Positions 7,202 to 14,535 of a stretch of DNA of 39,239 nucleotides are shown piece by piece. Position 1 is the first letter of the stretch. Each line of letters starts with the position of its first letter. A program made the position numbers and the translations under genes. Origin of the DNA: an uncultured Oscillospiraceae bacterium (GTDB lineage: Bacteria; Bacillota; Clostridia; Oscillospirales; Oscillospiraceae); the NCBI GenBank assembly GCA_934572445.1, contig CAKTLD010000004.1, forward strand, positions 1-39,239, given 5' to 3'. The notes beneath the pieces are model-generated. The model was not told the origin of the DNA, did no database searches, and saw nothing but the letters and a program-made list of their open reading frames with translations.

Positions 7202-7242
7202 CAAAAACGCGCCCTCCATACCACAATGTATGAAGGGCGCGT
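7202..7242 (-). terminator. Terminator between rqcP and yabP
   Basis: A 15-bp stem with a single mismatch (7207-7221 with 7228-7242) and a 6-base loop, followed on the minus strand by T5 (A tract 7202-7206). It separates the vegetative rqcP transcript from the sporulation genes yabPQ. Confidence 0.88.
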
Positions 7243-7253
7243 CCGGATTATCA
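7225..7253 (-). promoter_or_regulatory. Sigma-E-like promoter of yabP-yabQ, inside the terminator
   Basis: On the minus strand, TGATAAT (7247-7253), a 14-bp spacer and CATACATT (7225-7232) match the sigma-E layout. The -10 box is close to CATACAnT and the -35 box has 5 of 7 matches to the KMATATT consensus. Predicted start near 7218, giving a leader of about 45 bases to the yabP ATG. The -10 box forms the loop-proximal arm of the rqcP terminator. Confidence 0.55.
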
Positions 7254-7263
7254 CCGGAAGCGG

Positions 7264-7518
7264 TCATTCCCGCGGCGCGCTCACCTCGCGGTAGAGCAGT
7301 GCGGCTTCATTTTTTCCCGCAGTCTCGGAAACGTCCAGAACCTCGACCGCGAGCACGCGCTCGCCGAAGTGCAGGGCGATTACATCGCCCACCTTCACGT
7401 CGTATGACGCGCGGGCGACCTTGCCGTTGACCGTGACGCGCCCGCCGTCGCAGGCCTCATTGGCCACGGTGCGCCGCTTGATCAGGCGCGAGACCTTGAG
7501 GTACTTGTCAAGACGCAT
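7264..7518 (-). CDS. rqcP: S4-domain RNA-binding protein RqcP (YabO/Hsp15-like)
   Basis: An 84-residue protein that is almost entirely an S4 RNA-binding domain: MRLDKYLKVSRLIKRRTVANEAC, then GRVTVNGKVARASYDVKVGDVI. RqcP (formerly YabO) acts with RqcH on stalled 50S subunits, stabilising the P-site tRNA while alanine tails are added to truncated proteins. Its position between mazG and yabP is the same as in Bacillus subtilis apart from the inserted HU gene. The start has AGAGAGGA 6-8 bases upstream. The transcript ends at the hairpin 7202-7242. Confidence 0.93.
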   Translation of the reverse strand: MRLDKYLKVSRLIKRRTVANEACDGGRVTVNGKVARASYDVKVGDVIALHFGERVLAVEVLDVSETAGKNEAALLYREVSAPRE

Positions 7519-7552
7519 GAGATCCTCTCTTTCCGGCCCGAAGGCTCAGACC

Positions 7553-7584
7553 AAAGCGGCGGCGCTGTGCGCCGCCGCTTTTTT
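7553..7584. terminator. GC-rich terminator-like hairpin between hup and rqcP
   Basis: A perfect 13-bp stem (7553-7565 with 7569-7581) with a 3-base loop. The stronger T run (six, 7579-7584) is on the plus strand. On the minus strand, the direction of hup, only three T follow, so it may attenuate rather than stop transcription into rqcP. Confidence 0.6.
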
Positions 7585-7613
7585 ATCAAAAGTCATCTGC
7601 CCGTTTTCGGGGA

Positions 7614-7889
7614 TTATTCCGCAACAGCGTCCTTGAACGCCTTGCCGGCCTTGAAGGTCGGGACCTTGGAGGCGGCGATGGTGATGCTCTCCTTGGTCTT
7701 GGGGTTGCGGCCGGTGCGCTCGGCGCGGTGCTTGGTCTCAAAAGAGCCGAAGCCAACGAGCTGGACCTTTTCGTCGTTCTTCAGGGAGTCGATGATGGTA
7801 TCGAGAGCGGCGTTAATGACGACCTCGGACTCCTTCTTGGAAATGTTTGCCTTTTCTGCAACGGCAGCAATGAGCTCGGTCTTATTCAT
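7614..7889 (-). CDS. hup: HU-family DNA-binding protein
   Basis: A 91-residue histone-like protein with the complete HU pattern: MNKTELIAAVAEKANISKK helices, the dimer-forming GFGSFE turn, and the DNA-embracing arm with the GRNPKT motif ahead of the C-terminal helix FKAGKAFKD. It bends and compacts DNA as a homodimer. A strong AGGAGG ribosome site lies 9 bases before the ATG. The gene sits between mazG and rqcP, a place it does not have in Bacillus subtilis. A small CCGAAAC-n3-GTTTCGG hairpin (7915-7931) lies in its upstream region. Confidence 0.97.
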   Translation of the reverse strand: MNKTELIAAVAEKANISKKESEVVINAALDTIIDSLKNDEKVQLVGFGSFETKHRAERTGRNPKTKESITIAASKVPTFKAGKAFKDAVAE

Positions 7890-7962
7890 GGATTGTTTCC
7901 TCCTGATAATTTTTCCGAAACAACGTTTCGGGGATATCTGAGCAAAGGGCCTTCGCCCCTGA

Positions 7963-8754
7963 TCATTCGTGGTGCTTGGCGGCGTTCCACAGCGCCGTGA
8001 GCTCTTCGAGCGGCAGGGCGTCCATCGTCTCGCCGCGCGCAGCGACGGCGTTCTCCACCGCGCGGAAGCGCGCCAAAAACTTCTCGCAGGTCTTCGTCAG
8101 CGCCGCCTCAGGGTCAACGCCGCAGAAGCGGCCGACCTTGACGGCGGCAAACAGCACGTCGCCCAGCTCCTCCTCGTAGTTTGTGCCGTTTTCCACGGCG
8201 TTACGCAGCTCGCGCGTTTCCTCGTCCAGCTTGTCCAGCGCGCCGGAGACATCGGCGAACTCAAAGCCGGCCTTCGCGGCTTTGCTCTGCAGCTTGTCCG
8301 CCCGCCAGAGGGCGGGCAGCGAGCGGGCCACAGAGTCCATCGCCTCGGCGGTGGTGTGCTGGCCCTTTTCCTCGCGCTTGAGCTTGTCCCAGTTGACGAG
8401 CACCTGTTCACTGTCGTCCGCCTTTGTATTGGCAAAGATGTGAGGATGGCGGAAGATCAGCTTGCGCACGATGTGGTCGGTCACGTCGTCGGTCGTGAAG
8501 CGGCCCGCGTCCTCCTCCATGTGGATGTTGAAGAGGACCTGCATCAGCATATCGCCCAGCTCCTCCTTCATCAGCTCCGGATCGTCGAGGTCAAAGGCCT
8601 CGGCGGCCTCGTAGGCTTCCTCAAGGAAGTTGCGGCGGTTCGACAGGTGCGTTTGTACGCGATCCCACGGGCAGCCGTCCGGTGCGCGCAGGATGCGAAG
8701 AATTTGAACGAGGTCCTCGTAAGTGTAGACCTCTTTCTCAGGATAATTTACCAT
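7963..8754 (-). CDS. mazG: Nucleoside triphosphate pyrophosphohydrolase MazG
   Basis: The 263-residue protein carries two MazG-type all-alpha domains. The first (about 15-120) has the signature GCPWDRVQTHLSNRRNFLEEAYEAAEA and EELGDMLMQVLF, whose acidic residues bind Mg2+. The second (about 155-255) has LDEETRELRNA and EEELGDVLFAAV. The enzyme hydrolyses (d)NTPs to monophosphates and pyrophosphate, removing damaged nucleotides and, in some species, tuning ppGpp responses. The frame opens 36 codons upstream, but ATG 8754 has AAGAGG at proper spacing and gives a normal N-terminus. Shorter than the spoVB-neighbour YabN of Bacillus, which carries an extra methylase domain absent here. Confidence 0.95.
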   Translation of the reverse strand: MVNYPEKEVYTYEDLVQILRILRAPDGCPWDRVQTHLSNRRNFLEEAYEAAEAFDLDDPELMKEELGDMLMQVLFNIHMEEDAGRFTTDDVTDHIVRKLIFRHPHIFANTKADDSEQVLVNWDKLKREEKGQHTTAEAMDSVARSLPALWRADKLQSKAAKAGFEFADVSGALDKLDEETRELRNAVENGTNYEEELGDVLFAAVKVGRFCGVDPEAALTKTCEKFLARFRAVENAVAARGETMDALPLEELTALWNAAKHHE

Positions 8755-8809
8755 ATATTGCCTCTTAATGCAAGGTATTTCTGTGGTTTCCCCTGATTTT
8801 TCAAGGGTT

Positions 8810-10417
8810 TCAGCGCACATGCAGGATGCGCGCGAGCTTGTCGCCCTTGGGCAGCAGCTCAAGATCCTCGCGGCGGATGCAGCGCAGCGTCAGCACGAGC
8901 GCGCCGTATACGATGACCGCGGCGAGGATGGAAGCCCCCACGCAGACGAGCAGCAGCATCCGGCTGCTCTCCTCCGTGAGCAGGAAGTGCGCGCAGAGCG
9001 CGTATACGCCGCGTGCGGTGAAGGCCATCGCCAGCGCCGCGAGCAGCGGGCGCAGGAAGTAGCCCGGATAGTTCAGACGGAAGCCTGTGATGCGCGCGAC
9101 CGCGATCAGGTTGAGCACGGCCGTGAGCGCAAAGCACACCAGCGTGCCGATGGGCGCGCCGTGGATATTGATGGACGGCACGGCCACAAGGTTATAGTTC
9201 AGCACGATCTTCACCACGCCGCCGATGAGCATTGTGATGATGGGGATGTTCACGCGGCCATAGGACTGCAGGATGGAGTTCGTAATGAGCATCAGACAGA
9301 CGAAGATGCTCGCAATGCCGAGCACGGACAGAAGCTGTCCGCCGAGCGCGCCGTCATAGCGCGGATAGAACAGGCGGAAGATCGGGCCGCTGAGCGCCCA
9401 CAGGCCGAGACCCATCGGGAACGCGAGCAGCGCCGTCACGCGGAAGGACGAGCGCACGATGCGCGCGGTCTGCCGTTCGTTATGCTGCGTAATGGCGGCG
9501 GAAACGGCGGGGATGACCGAGGCGGTGAGCGCGACCATCAGCGAGGAGGGCAGATTGTAGAGGTCCATGCAGGCGGAGTAGTTGCCGTAGAGCGCGCGCG
9601 TTTCGTCCAATGTGTATTGCAGCGCGCTTTGCAGCCGCCCCTGCACGAGCGAGGTGTCGATCAGCGTGATGACCGAGACCATCGACGAGGCGATGGTGAT
9701 GGGAATGGCCAGCGCCAGCAGACGGCGCAGGATCGCGCGGCCCGAGGCGCAGCGCTCGCCGCTCTGCACGGCGGGACGGTGGCGCAGGTAATTGAGCGCC
9801 ATGTAGACCAGCGACAGGATCGTGCCGATGGTCACGCCGCCGATGGCGCCCGCCGCGGCGATGTAGTCCGGCTGGCCGATCTGCAAAAGCCACATCGAAA
9901 GGGCCAGACCGAAGATGAGCTTGCACAGCGCCTCCAGGATCTGCGAAACGGCGGTGGGGGTCATATACTGCCGCCCCTGCGCGTAGCCGCGGAAGGCGGA
10001 CAGGCATCCCACGCACACCACCGCGGGAGCGAGCGTGCGGATGCCGTAGGCCGCACGGGGATTGTTCAAAAGTCCCGCAAGGTAATCGTTGCCCCACCAC
10101 ATCAGCGCGAACGACGCAAGTCCCAGCGCCAAGAACAGGATCAGCGAGATGTGGAACGTGCGCTGGGCCTGCCGCGTGCGCCCGCGGGCATAGGCCTCGC
10201 TCACGAGCTTGGAAAGCGCGACGGGAAGACCTGCCGTGGAGATGGTCAGCATCGTTGCATAGATGTTGTAGGCGTTGGAAAAGTCCGCGCTGCCGCCCTC
10301 GCCGAGAATGTTGCGCAGCGGGATCTTGAATACCGCGCCGATGATCTTGACCGCCACGATGCCGAACGCCAGCACCGCCGCGCCGCCAAGGAAGGATTGC
10401 TTTTTTTCCGTAGCCAT
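8810..10417 (-). CDS. spoVB: Lipid II flippase-like MOP/MATE exporter, SpoVB/YabM type
   Basis: A 535-residue polytopic membrane protein of the polysaccharide biosynthesis (MOP superfamily) family with about 14 predicted hydrophobic helices. Signatures include GIVAVKIIGAVFKIPLRNILG near the N-terminus, STAGLPVALSKLVSEA, RGYAQGRQYMTPTAVSQILEA and SVIPAVSAAI. Such proteins flip lipid-linked peptidoglycan or polysaccharide precursors across the cytoplasmic membrane; SpoVB is needed for spore cortex. The neighbouring mazG-rqcP-yabPQ-divIC order points to the YabM/SpoVB branch. The start has AAAGG about 11 bases upstream, a rather long spacing. Whether it serves vegetative wall, cortex or another glycan is not decidable from sequence alone. 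Confidence 0.88.
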   Translation of the reverse strand: MATEKKQSFLGGAAVLAFGIVAVKIIGAVFKIPLRNILGEGGSADFSNAYNIYATMLTISTAGLPVALSKLVSEAYARGRTRQAQRTFHISLILFLALGLASFALMWWGNDYLAGLLNNPRAAYGIRTLAPAVVCVGCLSAFRGYAQGRQYMTPTAVSQILEALCKLIFGLALSMWLLQIGQPDYIAAAGAIGGVTIGTILSLVYMALNYLRHRPAVQSGERCASGRAILRRLLALAIPITIASSMVSVITLIDTSLVQGRLQSALQYTLDETRALYGNYSACMDLYNLPSSLMVALTASVIPAVSAAITQHNERQTARIVRSSFRVTALLAFPMGLGLWALSGPIFRLFYPRYDGALGGQLLSVLGIASIFVCLMLITNSILQSYGRVNIPIITMLIGGVVKIVLNYNLVAVPSINIHGAPIGTLVCFALTAVLNLIAVARITGFRLNYPGYFLRPLLAALAMAFTARGVYALCAHFLLTEESSRMLLLVCVGASILAAVIVYGALVLTLRCIRREDLELLPKGDKLARILHVR

Positions 10418-10465
10418 AGGAAATACGACCTTTATTTTTCAGAAAATTTCAGCGCCCGCGCAGCC

Positions 10466-11329
10466 TTACAGCCGCTCGAGGCAGCCGAGGATGAGCGAGG
10501 AAAAATGCGGAGCGGACTGCTCGGCCATCTCGTTGACCTCCTCGCCGGAGAGCGGCTGGGGCAGCACGCCCGCGGCCATGTTGGCGCAGAGCGTCACGCC
10601 GAGAATTTCGTACCCGCAGTGAGCGGCGGCAATGGCCTCCGGCGCGGTGGACATGCCGACCGCGTCCGCGCCGAGCACGCGCGCGGCGCGTACTTCGGCG
10701 GGCGTTTCGAACTGCGGGCCGGGGAAGTACATGTAAACGCCCTCGCGCAGTGTGAGGTCCTGCTCACGCGCGACCTCTTTGGCAAGCTCGCGCAGGCGGG
10801 GAGTGTAGACATTGGACATATCGGGAAAGCGCGTGCCGAATTCGTCGATGTTCGGGCCCCAGAGCGGGCCGAAGTCGAAGAGCCTGATGTGGTCGGAAAT
10901 GAGCATCAGATCGCCCGCGGAATAATCGGTGTTCACCGCGCCCGCGGCGTTCGTCACGATCATCGTCTTCGCGCCGAGCAGGCGGATGACGCGCACGGCG
11001 TAGGCGGCGTCCTCCATCGTGTAGCCCTCGTAGCAGTGCATGCGGCCCTGCATGACCGCGACGCGCTTGCCGCGCAGCTCGCCGAAGACGAAGCGGCCTT
11101 CGTGTCCCGGCGCGGTGGACGCGCGGAAGTGCGGGATATCCGCATAGCTCACGCAGGTGCGCGCCTCGACGCGGTCGCCGAGAAAGCCGAGGCCGCTGCC
11201 GAGCACCAGCAGCACCTCGGGACGGAAATCACCGAGGTGAGATGCGATCATATCGGCGCTCTCGCAGTAATCGTCATAGGTGAAGTGCGGCTTGACCGCG
11301 TCGGCGGTAAAGAAATCACTCTTATTCAT
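10466..11329 (-). CDS. Purine nucleoside phosphorylase (trimeric type)
   Basis: A 287-residue cytoplasmic enzyme that cleaves inosine and guanosine (ribo and deoxy) with phosphate in purine salvage. Motifs in order: LGSGLG phosphate loop (43-48), GHEGRF (74-79), MQGRMHCYEGY, NAAGAVN, the base-binding Glu in GPQFETPAE, VGMSTAPE, and the Asn in LCANMAAG. Glu plus Asn mark the trimeric, 6-oxopurine-specific class. AAGGAG precedes the ATG by 8 bases, overlapping the end of hemZ, whose stop is only 2 bases upstream, so the two are translationally linked. Metabolic connection to HemZ is not obvious. Confidence 0.94.
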   Translation of the reverse strand: MNKSDFFTADAVKPHFTYDDYCESADMIASHLGDFRPEVLLVLGSGLGFLGDRVEARTCVSYADIPHFRASTAPGHEGRFVFGELRGKRVAVMQGRMHCYEGYTMEDAAYAVRVIRLLGAKTMIVTNAAGAVNTDYSAGDLMLISDHIRLFDFGPLWGPNIDEFGTRFPDMSNVYTPRLRELAKEVAREQDLTLREGVYMYFPGPQFETPAEVRAARVLGADAVGMSTAPEAIAAAHCGYEILGVTLCANMAAGVLPQPLSGEEVNEMAEQSAPHFSSLILGCLERL

Positions 11330-11331
11330 CG

Positions 11332-12801
11332 TTATTCTCCTTGTTCGGCGTAGAAGCGGGCGAAGTCCATCAGGTTCGCGCGGCGCTTTTCGGGCCGGTC
11401 GATGTATTCACGCGGGTATTTGGCGTTGAACGCGCGGCGGATCTGCCCGCCGCCGACCATCTTGGTCGAGCCGCCCGCGCCGAGCGAGAGGATGGAGTGC
11501 AGCTCTTCCATGATGTAGATGTTGTAGAGCCCCGTGCCGCCGGGCTTTGTCCAGCCGACATTTTCAAAGCTGCCGGACATGTACTTCTGGCGGTAGAGGT
11601 AATAGGGGGCAAAACCATGTTTACGCAGCGCGGGGTCAGCATAGTCCAGCATTTGCGCGACCTCGTCCGCACCGGGAATACGGCTGCCCTCGAGCATGAT
11701 GCGGCTGCCCTTTTTGAGCGACAGCGTGTGCACCGTGATGTTGTCCGCGCCCATCGAGATGACCTCGTCAAGGCTCCTCGCGAAGCCCTCGGGCGTGTCC
11801 TCGGGCAGGCCTGCGATGAGGTCCATGTTGACGTGCGGGAAGTTGGCGGCGCGCACCTGCTCCATCGCGCGGCGGATGTCGTCCGCCGTGTGGCGGCGGC
11901 CGATGGCCGCGAGGACGTTGTCCTCCATCGTCTGGGGGTTGATGGAAACGCGCGTGGTGTTGTGCGCGCGCAGCACGCGCAGCTTTTCCTCGTCAATGGT
12001 GTCGGGGCGGCCCGCCTCGATCGTGAGCTCGGCGAGACCTCCAAAGTCAAAATTCTGCTCGAGCTTCGTGAGCAGACGGTCCATCTGACCGGCGGTCAGC
12101 GTGGTCGGCGTGCCGCCGCCCATGTAGAACGACTTGACGTTCAGCCCCAAGTCGCGCACGAGCTGTCCCGCCGCGGTGATCTCGTCGAAAAGCGCCTCCA
12201 GATACGGCTCGACGAGCGAGAAAGACTTTTCGACGCTCTGCGCCACAAAGCTGCAATACGCGCACCGCGTCGGGCAGAACGGGATGCCGACATAGAGCGA
12301 GATATCGTTCGGCTCAAGCTCCGCCGCGGCGCGGATGCCGGCGTCTGCCGCCTCGATGGCAAGGCGGGCACGCGCGGGCGTGACGCAGTAGAGCTCCTGC
12401 AATTCCTTTTCGGCGCGCTTTTTGCCGCCCTCGCGGATCAGCGAGAGCGCGACCTTGCTGGGGCGCACGCCGGTCAAACTGCCCCACGCGGGGGAGATGC
12501 CGAGCAGGTCCTTCGCCGCGCCGAAAAAGCTGATGCCGACGGCGTGGCGGCGCTGCCCTTCTTTTTCATACTCCGTGCCGGAGAGGGGATAGTCGTAGCT
12601 GTGGGCGGCGGACTTGCCGTCCACGCCCAGCTCCGTCGTCACCTGCACGCGGCCTTCCTCCTCGGTGAGCGTGATGCGCGCCCAGCAGGGGTCCGCGGCC
12701 TCGTCCGCCGCGCCGTAGACGGGCTTTTCGCCGGGAAAAAGCGTCAGCAGGCTCTGCTCCACCGCGTATTTTTCATCATGCCCAATGAACTCAACTTTCA
12801 T
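11332..12801 (-). CDS. hemZ: Radical SAM coproporphyrinogen III dehydrogenase-like protein HemZ
   Basis: A 489-residue HemN/HemZ-type radical SAM protein. The 4Fe-4S/SAM motif is C176-x3-C180-x2-C183 in PFCPTRCAYCSF, followed by MGGGTPTTL, the conserved INPQTM segment and a C-terminal HemN-like tail. The first 160 residues form the extra N-terminal region characteristic of Bacillus/Clostridium HemZ. The proposed reaction is oxygen-independent oxidative decarboxylation of coproporphyrinogen III. Many clostridia carry hemZ without a full heme pathway, so the real substrate may differ. AAAGGAAC lies upstream of the ATG. It follows the MBL hydrolase by 15 bases and overlaps the ribosome site of the phosphorylase. 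Confidence 0.92.
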   Translation of the reverse strand: MKVEFIGHDEKYAVEQSLLTLFPGEKPVYGAADEAADPCWARITLTEEEGRVQVTTELGVDGKSAAHSYDYPLSGTEYEKEGQRRHAVGISFFGAAKDLLGISPAWGSLTGVRPSKVALSLIREGGKKRAEKELQELYCVTPARARLAIEAADAGIRAAAELEPNDISLYVGIPFCPTRCAYCSFVAQSVEKSFSLVEPYLEALFDEITAAGQLVRDLGLNVKSFYMGGGTPTTLTAGQMDRLLTKLEQNFDFGGLAELTIEAGRPDTIDEEKLRVLRAHNTTRVSINPQTMEDNVLAAIGRRHTADDIRRAMEQVRAANFPHVNMDLIAGLPEDTPEGFARSLDEVISMGADNITVHTLSLKKGSRIMLEGSRIPGADEVAQMLDYADPALRKHGFAPYYLYRQKYMSGSFENVGWTKPGGTGLYNIYIMEELHSILSLGAGGSTKMVGGGQIRRAFNAKYPREYIDRPEKRRANLMDFARFYAEQGE

Positions 12802-12816
12802 GTAGATCCGTTCCTT

Positions 12817-13428
12817 TTACCGCGCCGCCTGACGGAGATAGGGGTTATACTCCTTCTCGCGCGAGAGCGTCGTTTTGTTCATGTGGCCGGGGTAGACCGT
12901 GTAGTCGCCCTCGATCTGCGCGAGCCTGCGCAGCGAAGCGATCATCTGCATGTCGCTGCCGCCGGGCAGATCCGTGCGGCCCATGGAGCCCGCGAACAGC
13001 GTGTCGCCTGCAAACATCGCGTCGCCGACGAGCAGCGTCACGCCGCCGAGCGTGTGGCCAGGGGTGGACAGCACATGGATCGTGAGCGAACCGAGCGGAA
13101 GCGCATCGCCCTCGCCGTAGAATTTGAGGTCGGGAATAAAGTCGGCAAGGGGATAGTGGTAGATGCCCGTGGAGTGGGCGTCGGCCTCGCCGATGTAGAC
13201 GGGCATGTCCGGCAGCACCTTTTTGAGTGCGGGCACGGCGAGCGTGTGGTCACGGTGTCCGTGGGTCAGGAGAATGTATTTGAGCGTGACGCCCTCGCTT
13301 TTCACGAGCGCGAGCAGTCTTTCCGCCTCGTCGCCCGGGTCGATGAGCGCGGCAAGCTTCGTTTCCTCGTCGATGAGCAGGTAGCAATTCGTCTGCAAAG
13401 AGCCGACGACGGTGGTGATGACTTTCAT
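12817..13428 (-). CDS. MBL-fold metallo-hydrolase (glyoxalase II-like)
   Basis: A 203-residue metallo-beta-lactamase-fold hydrolase. The di-metal site is complete: THGHRDH (H56, H58, D60, H61), H125 in TPGHTLGG, D142 in FAGDTLF and H182 in VYPGH. The FAGSMGRTDLPGG stretch is typical of the YqgX/YcbL group, which hydrolyses lactoylglutathione-like or other thioesters. Substrate is unknown here. An AAAGGGG site precedes the ATG. It lies between dtd and hemZ in the same direction with short gaps (17 and 15 bases), consistent with one operon; this neighbourhood is common in clostridia. Confidence 0.93.
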   Translation of the reverse strand: MKVITTVVGSLQTNCYLLIDEETKLAALIDPGDEAERLLALVKSEGVTLKYILLTHGHRDHTLAVPALKKVLPDMPVYIGEADAHSTGIYHYPLADFIPDLKFYGEGDALPLGSLTIHVLSTPGHTLGGVTLLVGDAMFAGDTLFAGSMGRTDLPGGSDMQMIASLRRLAQIEGDYTVYPGHMNKTTLSREKEYNPYLRQAAR

Positions 13429-13445
13429 GAGAAATACCCCTTTCT

Positions 13446-13910
13446 TTACTGCTTTTTGGGCGCATCCAGATCGGCGGAATCGACGATCAGCGTGAACGGC
13501 CCGTCGTTGAGCGATTCGACCTCCATGTAGGCGCCGAACTCGCCGGTCTCCACATGGTAGCCCTTTTCGCGGCAGATGGCCACGAACTTTTCGTACATCG
13601 GGATGGCGGTCTCGGGCCGCGCGGCGCTTAAAAATTCGGGGCGGCGGCCCTTGCGGCAGTTGCCGTAGAGCGTGAACTGGGAAACGACCAGAAGCTCACC
13701 GCCGACGTCGTCGAGCGAGAGGTTGATCTTGTCGTTCTCGTCGTCAAAAATGCGCAGCGAGCAGAGCTTGTCCGCCATCTTGCGGCATTTTTCTTCCGTG
13801 TCGTCGGGTGCAACGCCCAGCAGGATCAAAAAGCCCCTGCCGATCTTGCCCTTGAGCTCTCCGTCGATCGTAACGGAGGCGTGTTTTACTTTAGTCAATA
13901 CTGCTCGCAT
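13446..13910 (-). CDS. dtd: D-aminoacyl-tRNA deacylase
   Basis: A 154-residue homodimeric editing enzyme that removes D-amino acids (and glycine from tRNA-Ala) from tRNA. It contains the [17 protein letters not shown] core motif and NDGPFT near the C-terminus, the equivalent of the cross-subunit Gly-cisPro motif (GPFT instead of the more common GPVT). The frame is open 83 codons further upstream into hairpin-rich non-coding DNA, but ATG 13910 with AAAGGAATC 7 bases ahead gives the normal [13 protein letters not shown] start. It normally follows relA directly; here 625 bases of non-coding DNA intervene. Confidence 0.95.
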   Translation of the reverse strand: MRAVLTKVKHASVTIDGELKGKIGRGFLILLGVAPDDTEEKCRKMADKLCSLRIFDDENDKINLSLDDVGGELLVVSQFTLYGNCRKGRRPEFLSAARPETAIPMYEKFVAICREKGYHVETGEFGAYMEVESLNDGPFTLIVDSADLDAPKKQ

Positions 13911-13977
13911 AATAGATTCCTTTCTATGCCCCAAAGGGGCGGCGTTTTGGTCCCCACTGCCGTGGGGAGCGCGGGGC

Positions 13978-14015
13978 AAAGGGGGTATTCTCTTCTCGAA
14001 GAGAATACCCCCTTT
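13978..14015. repeat. Perfect 17-bp inverted repeat
   Basis: Arms 13978-13994 and 13999-14015 are exactly complementary around a CTCG loop. The stem starts AAAGGGGG and ends CCCCCTTT. The flanks lack a long T run, so it is only weakly terminator-like. Confidence 0.85.
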
Positions 14016-14439
14016 GTATCCCCCGGAGAAGGACGAGGGGAGTCCCCCTCGACCCCCGACATTGTGAGTTTGTAGCTTGAAGAGTTGCACGCGCTGCGCA
14101 ATCGGGTGCGGTGTACATGGCTTCGCCATGAATCCCTGCGATACGTCACCATTTTGCAACCGCGCCTTACTGTCGTGAGGCGCGAGTGACGTTTGCTTGG
14201 CGGCAGACTGCCTGCGGAATGCGGCATTGCTGCGCTCGCCGCATTGAGTAGTGCAGCGATAGACGAAAATTAGGCTGTACTTCTATAAGATCAGCAGAGC
14301 GGCAGCGGATGATAGAAGCAGAGGCAAATCATATAGCAGCTCCAAACGCGGCTCTGCCGCGCGCAGGCAGTTGCATTCCGGAGGCATAAAGGTTGTTCGA
14401 GCTTGGGACTGCCAATCAAACGCCTTTCTTTTGGACGGT

Positions 14440-14483
14440 CACACCGCCCGTTTTCTTTCTCGGGAAAGAAAATGGGGGGTGTG
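14440..14483. repeat. 20-bp imperfect inverted repeat
   Basis: Arms 14440-14459 and 14464-14483 pair with one mismatch (14446/14477) and one G-T pair (14450/14473) around a 4-base loop. The inner part is TTTTCTTTC/GAAAGAAAA and the outer part CACACC/GGTGTG. Confidence 0.8.
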
Positions 14484-14535
14484 GTGTTGCCGCCCTCAGG
14501 CGGCATTTCTCTCCGCGCGTCGCGCGGAGCAGAAG

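Larger units (their letters stand above)
13911..14535. other. Hairpin-rich non-coding interval between relA and dtd
   Basis: I see no convincing gene here. The interval contains a run of self-complementary segments: 13929-13939, 13951-13968, the 17-bp perfect stem 13978-14015, 14035-14050, 14116-14130, 14161-14184, a pair at 14280-14286/14312-14318, the long hairpin 14440-14483, 14488-14505 and 14511-14529. The open frames crossing it are biased, low-complexity translations with no ribosome site. It splits a gene order (recJ-relA-dtd) that is otherwise conserved, which suggests an inserted or expanded element. Confidence 0.6.

Noticed and set aside
7915..7931. A riboswitch or attenuator in front of hup
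   Set aside because: Only a 7-bp stem with a 3-base loop is visible, without an alternative pairing or T run.
8768..11353. An 861-codon plus-strand open frame opposite spoVB and the phosphorylase
   Set aside because: It is antisense to two clearly identified genes, has a biased His/Arg/Ala composition, no ribosome site and no family resemblance. Long antisense frames are expected in DNA this GC-rich.
11341..13530. A 729-codon plus-strand open frame opposite hemZ and the MBL hydrolase
   Set aside because: Same reasons: the minus-strand genes have complete catalytic motifs, and this frame is their mirror.
13895..14227. Open frames on both strands in the relA-dtd gap
   Set aside because: They are translations of inverted repeats, lack start signals and differ wholly in composition from neighbouring genes.
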